Assembly: GCF_006575665.1 (NCBI RefSeq)
Contig: NZ_CP041253.1
Coordinates: 5,149,501 to 5,213,500 of the forward strand
Direction of reading: 5' to 3'
DNA from: Echinicola soli
GTDB taxonomy: Bacteria > Bacteroidota > Bacteroidia > Cytophagales > Cyclobacteriaceae
Length of the DNA: 64,000 nt
This document shows, in pieces, positions 62,801 through 64,000 of the stretch (its first letter is position 1; each line of letters starts with the position of its first letter). The notes under the pieces are model-generated. The model saw nothing but the letters and a program-made list of their open reading frames with translations, ran no database searches and was not told the DNA's origin. A program made the translations under genes and the position numbers.

Positions 62801-62954
62801 GGGCTTGATATCCATATCGAAGGAAGCTGACACAAATGATGGTTCCCTGGAACAGATTCTGGAATGGATAGACAGTTCCTGTAAGGAACTTGACAAAGTC
62901 GTCCATGAGATCACCGAAAGGACATTTGATAACCCCGATGACAATAACACCTAG
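59823..62954 (+). CDS. Multi-PAS/GAF signalling protein ending in a DHp-like helix, no ATPase domain
   Basis: The 1043-residue cytoplasmic protein has no membrane helices. Domains in order: PAS (about 14-140), GAF (about 145-300), PAS (about 305-425), GAF (about 435-595), then three more PAS domains (about 600-720, 725-850, 855-980), with several ITEQK joints typical of PAS S-boxes. The last 60 residues (LQSHQIRAPLSRIMGLISIS) look like the DHp H-box of a histidine kinase with its His, but the protein stops 50 residues later, before any HATPase domain. It may be a phosphotransfer scaffold or a kinase that needs a separate ATPase subunit. The neighbour downstream is a DUF7793-like protein. Confidence 0.85.
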   Translation: MSTSSPEPKKPDQVIFDQSPFPMWIYDLDTYKFLAVNKEATIHYGYSENEFLNMTLRDIRPTEDIELLEEAVTAARKRSKFLKGNLFRHQKKDGTIIQVKIKSNPIHYHGKHAEIVSAIDLTETYQQQQHIEKQKRYLVAIGEFQEILLKSKDWPNALKKCFEVIGELLGPDRLYFFPLEGTRVLMDGPVSWPFGKTSPQEVRVPSRLVHLPRCKKLLEKGKPFSTTISQLSDPGLRSVLARQGIKSIFLLPVMMDNEPVGTIGVEGHKEEKQWQDLDLHLLNSLSSNLSYAIKEEASYKKLEESETKFRSLVQNGTDLIALIDGNGNYKYVAPTSTKILGRAPESFMGKNAFEFIFPDDITRVTEQLKALEHTDHVSVDPYRFADAQGNWAWLHTELSNHLNDPSINGIIANTQVVTEQMEKRMTSDMVASMTNAIGHPGALNKGISRALAKVIQLPDIDYCETWLISKDRLHLNLVSKCHTVPGYAKLYKESRLDSLAFGEGLPGTCWAANATKVWDNLPQEPVLIRKKQIAQTALQSAFSIPISYNNNLLGVFLGFSTKKAALLKSQIRLLKAVFEPIGAVIQQKLIEEEYKSFFDLSPGPLCVIGFDGLIKKYNKALLRLLGYSKKELLQEPLLGFVYKNDNGLSLEKMTAFLGGKTNYPLEAKLLTKTGRVRTLIWKGKPIPESKIIIAVAKDITEQKNAENDLTEAYTKLKTAQKIGKLGYWSRDFGADVSEWSEETYKIYGYSPKDFKPTMENLIKTFHPEDRYLLEHDPTKSLKPGKVTRFQHRIINGKGKVKWVQQELRLVSNREGKPVRIEGAIRDITEQKEHEQKLSISNNRFKLAMKVSNEMIWELDHSTGSIIRGTRFGKDVGYKETESFSKKNSWFQKVHPEDSESVWQSFQRSLQNKTSKSWKREYRLLLEDDRIVYVVDRCLILRNETGSPVRSVGSVLDVTFSRKQLARIQQQNKNLREIAWLQSHQIRAPLSRIMGLISISKEADTNDGSLEQILEWIDSSCKELDKVVHEITERTFDNPDDNNT

Positions 62955-63237
62955 ACCGTTTCCGGTTGGGGCAGTTTAAGGGTCTAAGCATCTCCAGGTG
63001 ATCGGTTATTTTCCAATAACCATTAATATAAATAAAATACTTAAAAATGTATTTTATTTACGTTTTCATATATTTCAAACTTTACATTTTTAATACTATT
63101 TTCGATTTACTTATTATCTTTGACACCAAATAGGTAAATCGTTACCTGTTCCCACAACAATAACCTTTCATTATATAAATTAATCAATACAAATAATGAT
63201 AATTTGTATAATTTAGGAATATTATCACGAACAGCAC

Positions 63238-63630
63238 ATGGAATATATTAAAACCAGGACCCAGGAATTCAAACTTTTAGAGAACGGGATTATTGTTTGC
63301 AAGGTCCTTCCCAATAAATTTCTAGAACTGGAAGATGGCCAGGAAAACCTACAGGCAGTAACCACATTGGCAGATGGAAAGCGGGCAGCGCTATTGGTTG
63401 ATATCAGTATGGCCAAAGGCATTTCAAAGGAGTGCAGGGAACTGTTTGGCAGTGAACAGTGTGCAAAAATCCAGTATGCAGTGGGCATCGTGGCCAAATC
63501 GCAGATGGCAAACCTTATTGGAAATTTCTTTTTGGGATTCAACAGGCCCTTGTTTCCTACCCGCTTGTTTACAGAATGCTCAAAGGCCATGGAATGGTTG
63601 AAAACGATTAATAATGAAGAGAAAAAGTGA
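63238..63630 (+). CDS. DUF7793/STAS-like small protein
   Basis: The 130-residue protein with LLVDISMAKGISKECRELF and SQMANLIGNFFLGFNRPLFP fits the SpoIIAA/STAS-like DUF7793 pattern of Bacteroidota proteins that lie beside PAS signalling genes. The phosphorylatable Ser position is not certain. The 280-bp AT-rich gap before it (62955-63237) probably holds its promoter. Confidence 0.7.
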   Translation: MEYIKTRTQEFKLLENGIIVCKVLPNKFLELEDGQENLQAVTTLADGKRAALLVDISMAKGISKECRELFGSEQCAKIQYAVGIVAKSQMANLIGNFFLGFNRPLFPTRLFTECSKAMEWLKTINNEEKK

Positions 63631-63817
63631 AGGCAATACCCATTATGGTAATGCCCACACCATACCACCTTATCCATCCGTTGAAAAAACTGAAAGCTTC
63701 GATTTCCCCTTTAACTTGAATGCCATCATTTCGGATGTCTTATTGAATGTATTGACTAGCCGACTGAAAGTGCTGGAAGAAACAGATGAATTTAAAGGTT
63801 CTCGGAAATATTTTTAG
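63614..63817 (+). CDS. Possible small overlapping gene
   Basis: A 67-codon frame starts inside the end of the preceding gene (17-bp overlap, ATGAAGAGAAAAAGTGA) and contains SFDFPFNLNAIISDVLLN and KVLEETDEFKGSRKYF. The overlap and plausible composition suggest translational coupling, but there is no family match. The last 180 bp of the window show nothing further. Confidence 0.3.
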   Translation: MKRKSEGNTHYGNAHTIPPYPSVEKTESFDFPFNLNAIISDVLLNVLTSRLKVLEETDEFKGSRKYF

Positions 63818-64000
63818 TCAGCGTCATAAATCTCACTTTTTCACCTGTCAACCTGAGTTTGATTTTAAAATAGGACTATTTGATCATTTTAAAAGGATTG
63901 GTACTTGATGGCTGTTTTTTCTGGAAGAAAGAGTAAGCAACCTAGCCGGAGATCATTCATCTTCAAGAGGCCGCTTTCAGTCCAGTCTGAAATGCTTCAT

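Overview
The window comes from a Bacteroidota chromosome, probably the Cytophagales/Cyclobacteriaceae side (an inference from gene content). The signs are SusC/SusD pairs, FecI/FecR-type sigma/anti-sigma pairs with the DUF4974 tail, a CTnDOT-like tra operon with an RteC protein, multi-PAS sensors, TlpA thioredoxins and a Flavo-1-like RNA. I see no rRNA, tRNA or CRISPR array.

Layout. 1-2.6 kb: 3' part of a CheB/CheR-type fusion kinase and its response regulator. 2.7-4.2 kb: an antirestriction ardC gene with an unusual structured leader, plus a decayed ORF. 4.3-14.4 kb: phosphate-scavenging locus 1 (ECF sigma, FecR, SusC, SusD, purple-acid-phosphatase-like enzyme, calcineurin-like phosphoesterase). 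14.6-28.7 kb: a patchwork of accessory DNA. It holds two TlpA proteins, decayed tra fragments, an IS200-type element, an outer-membrane barrel with a divergent TetR gene, two near-identical radC genes flanking an amber-interrupted gene and an AbiEii-type toxin/antitoxin pair, an AraC/quinone-oxidoreductase pair, a lipoprotein and a small membrane protein. 28.9-39.1 kb: a tightly overlapping minus-strand conjugation operon (traE, F, G, three traI-like genes, J, K, L, M, N, then a DUF3945-like gene). 39.4-41.8 kb: rteC and a regulator with a CRP-like sensor, an HTH and a large helical C-terminus that looks like a degenerate terpene-synthase fold. 42.1-49.3 kb: a MauE-like membrane protein and a DUF6520-like secreted peptide facing a SusD-SusC-TlpA operon. 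50.1-56.9 kb: an HTH protein and phosphate-scavenging locus 2 (ECF sigma, FecR, TonB receptor, purple-acid-phosphatase-like enzyme). 57.2-64 kb: thioesterase, GNAT acetyltransferase, intron and tra remnants, a 1043-residue PAS/GAF protein with a DHp-like end but no ATPase domain, and a DUF7793-like protein.

How it fits together. Much of 2.7-42 kb reads as an integrative conjugative element, or several layered ones, with cargo. No relaxase, coupling protein or integrase lies in the window, so the element is not complete here. ardC and both radC genes share a roughly 150-bp leader that can fold into a conserved stem with compensatory changes. Antirestriction and RadC-like genes are typical early-expressed (leading-region) genes of conjugative elements, so this leader is the most interesting regulatory candidate. 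The two phosphatase loci look like paralogous trans-envelope signalling/uptake systems: an outer-membrane receptor signals through FecR to an ECF sigma factor, and the adjacent secreted phosphatases would release phosphate from organic substrates.
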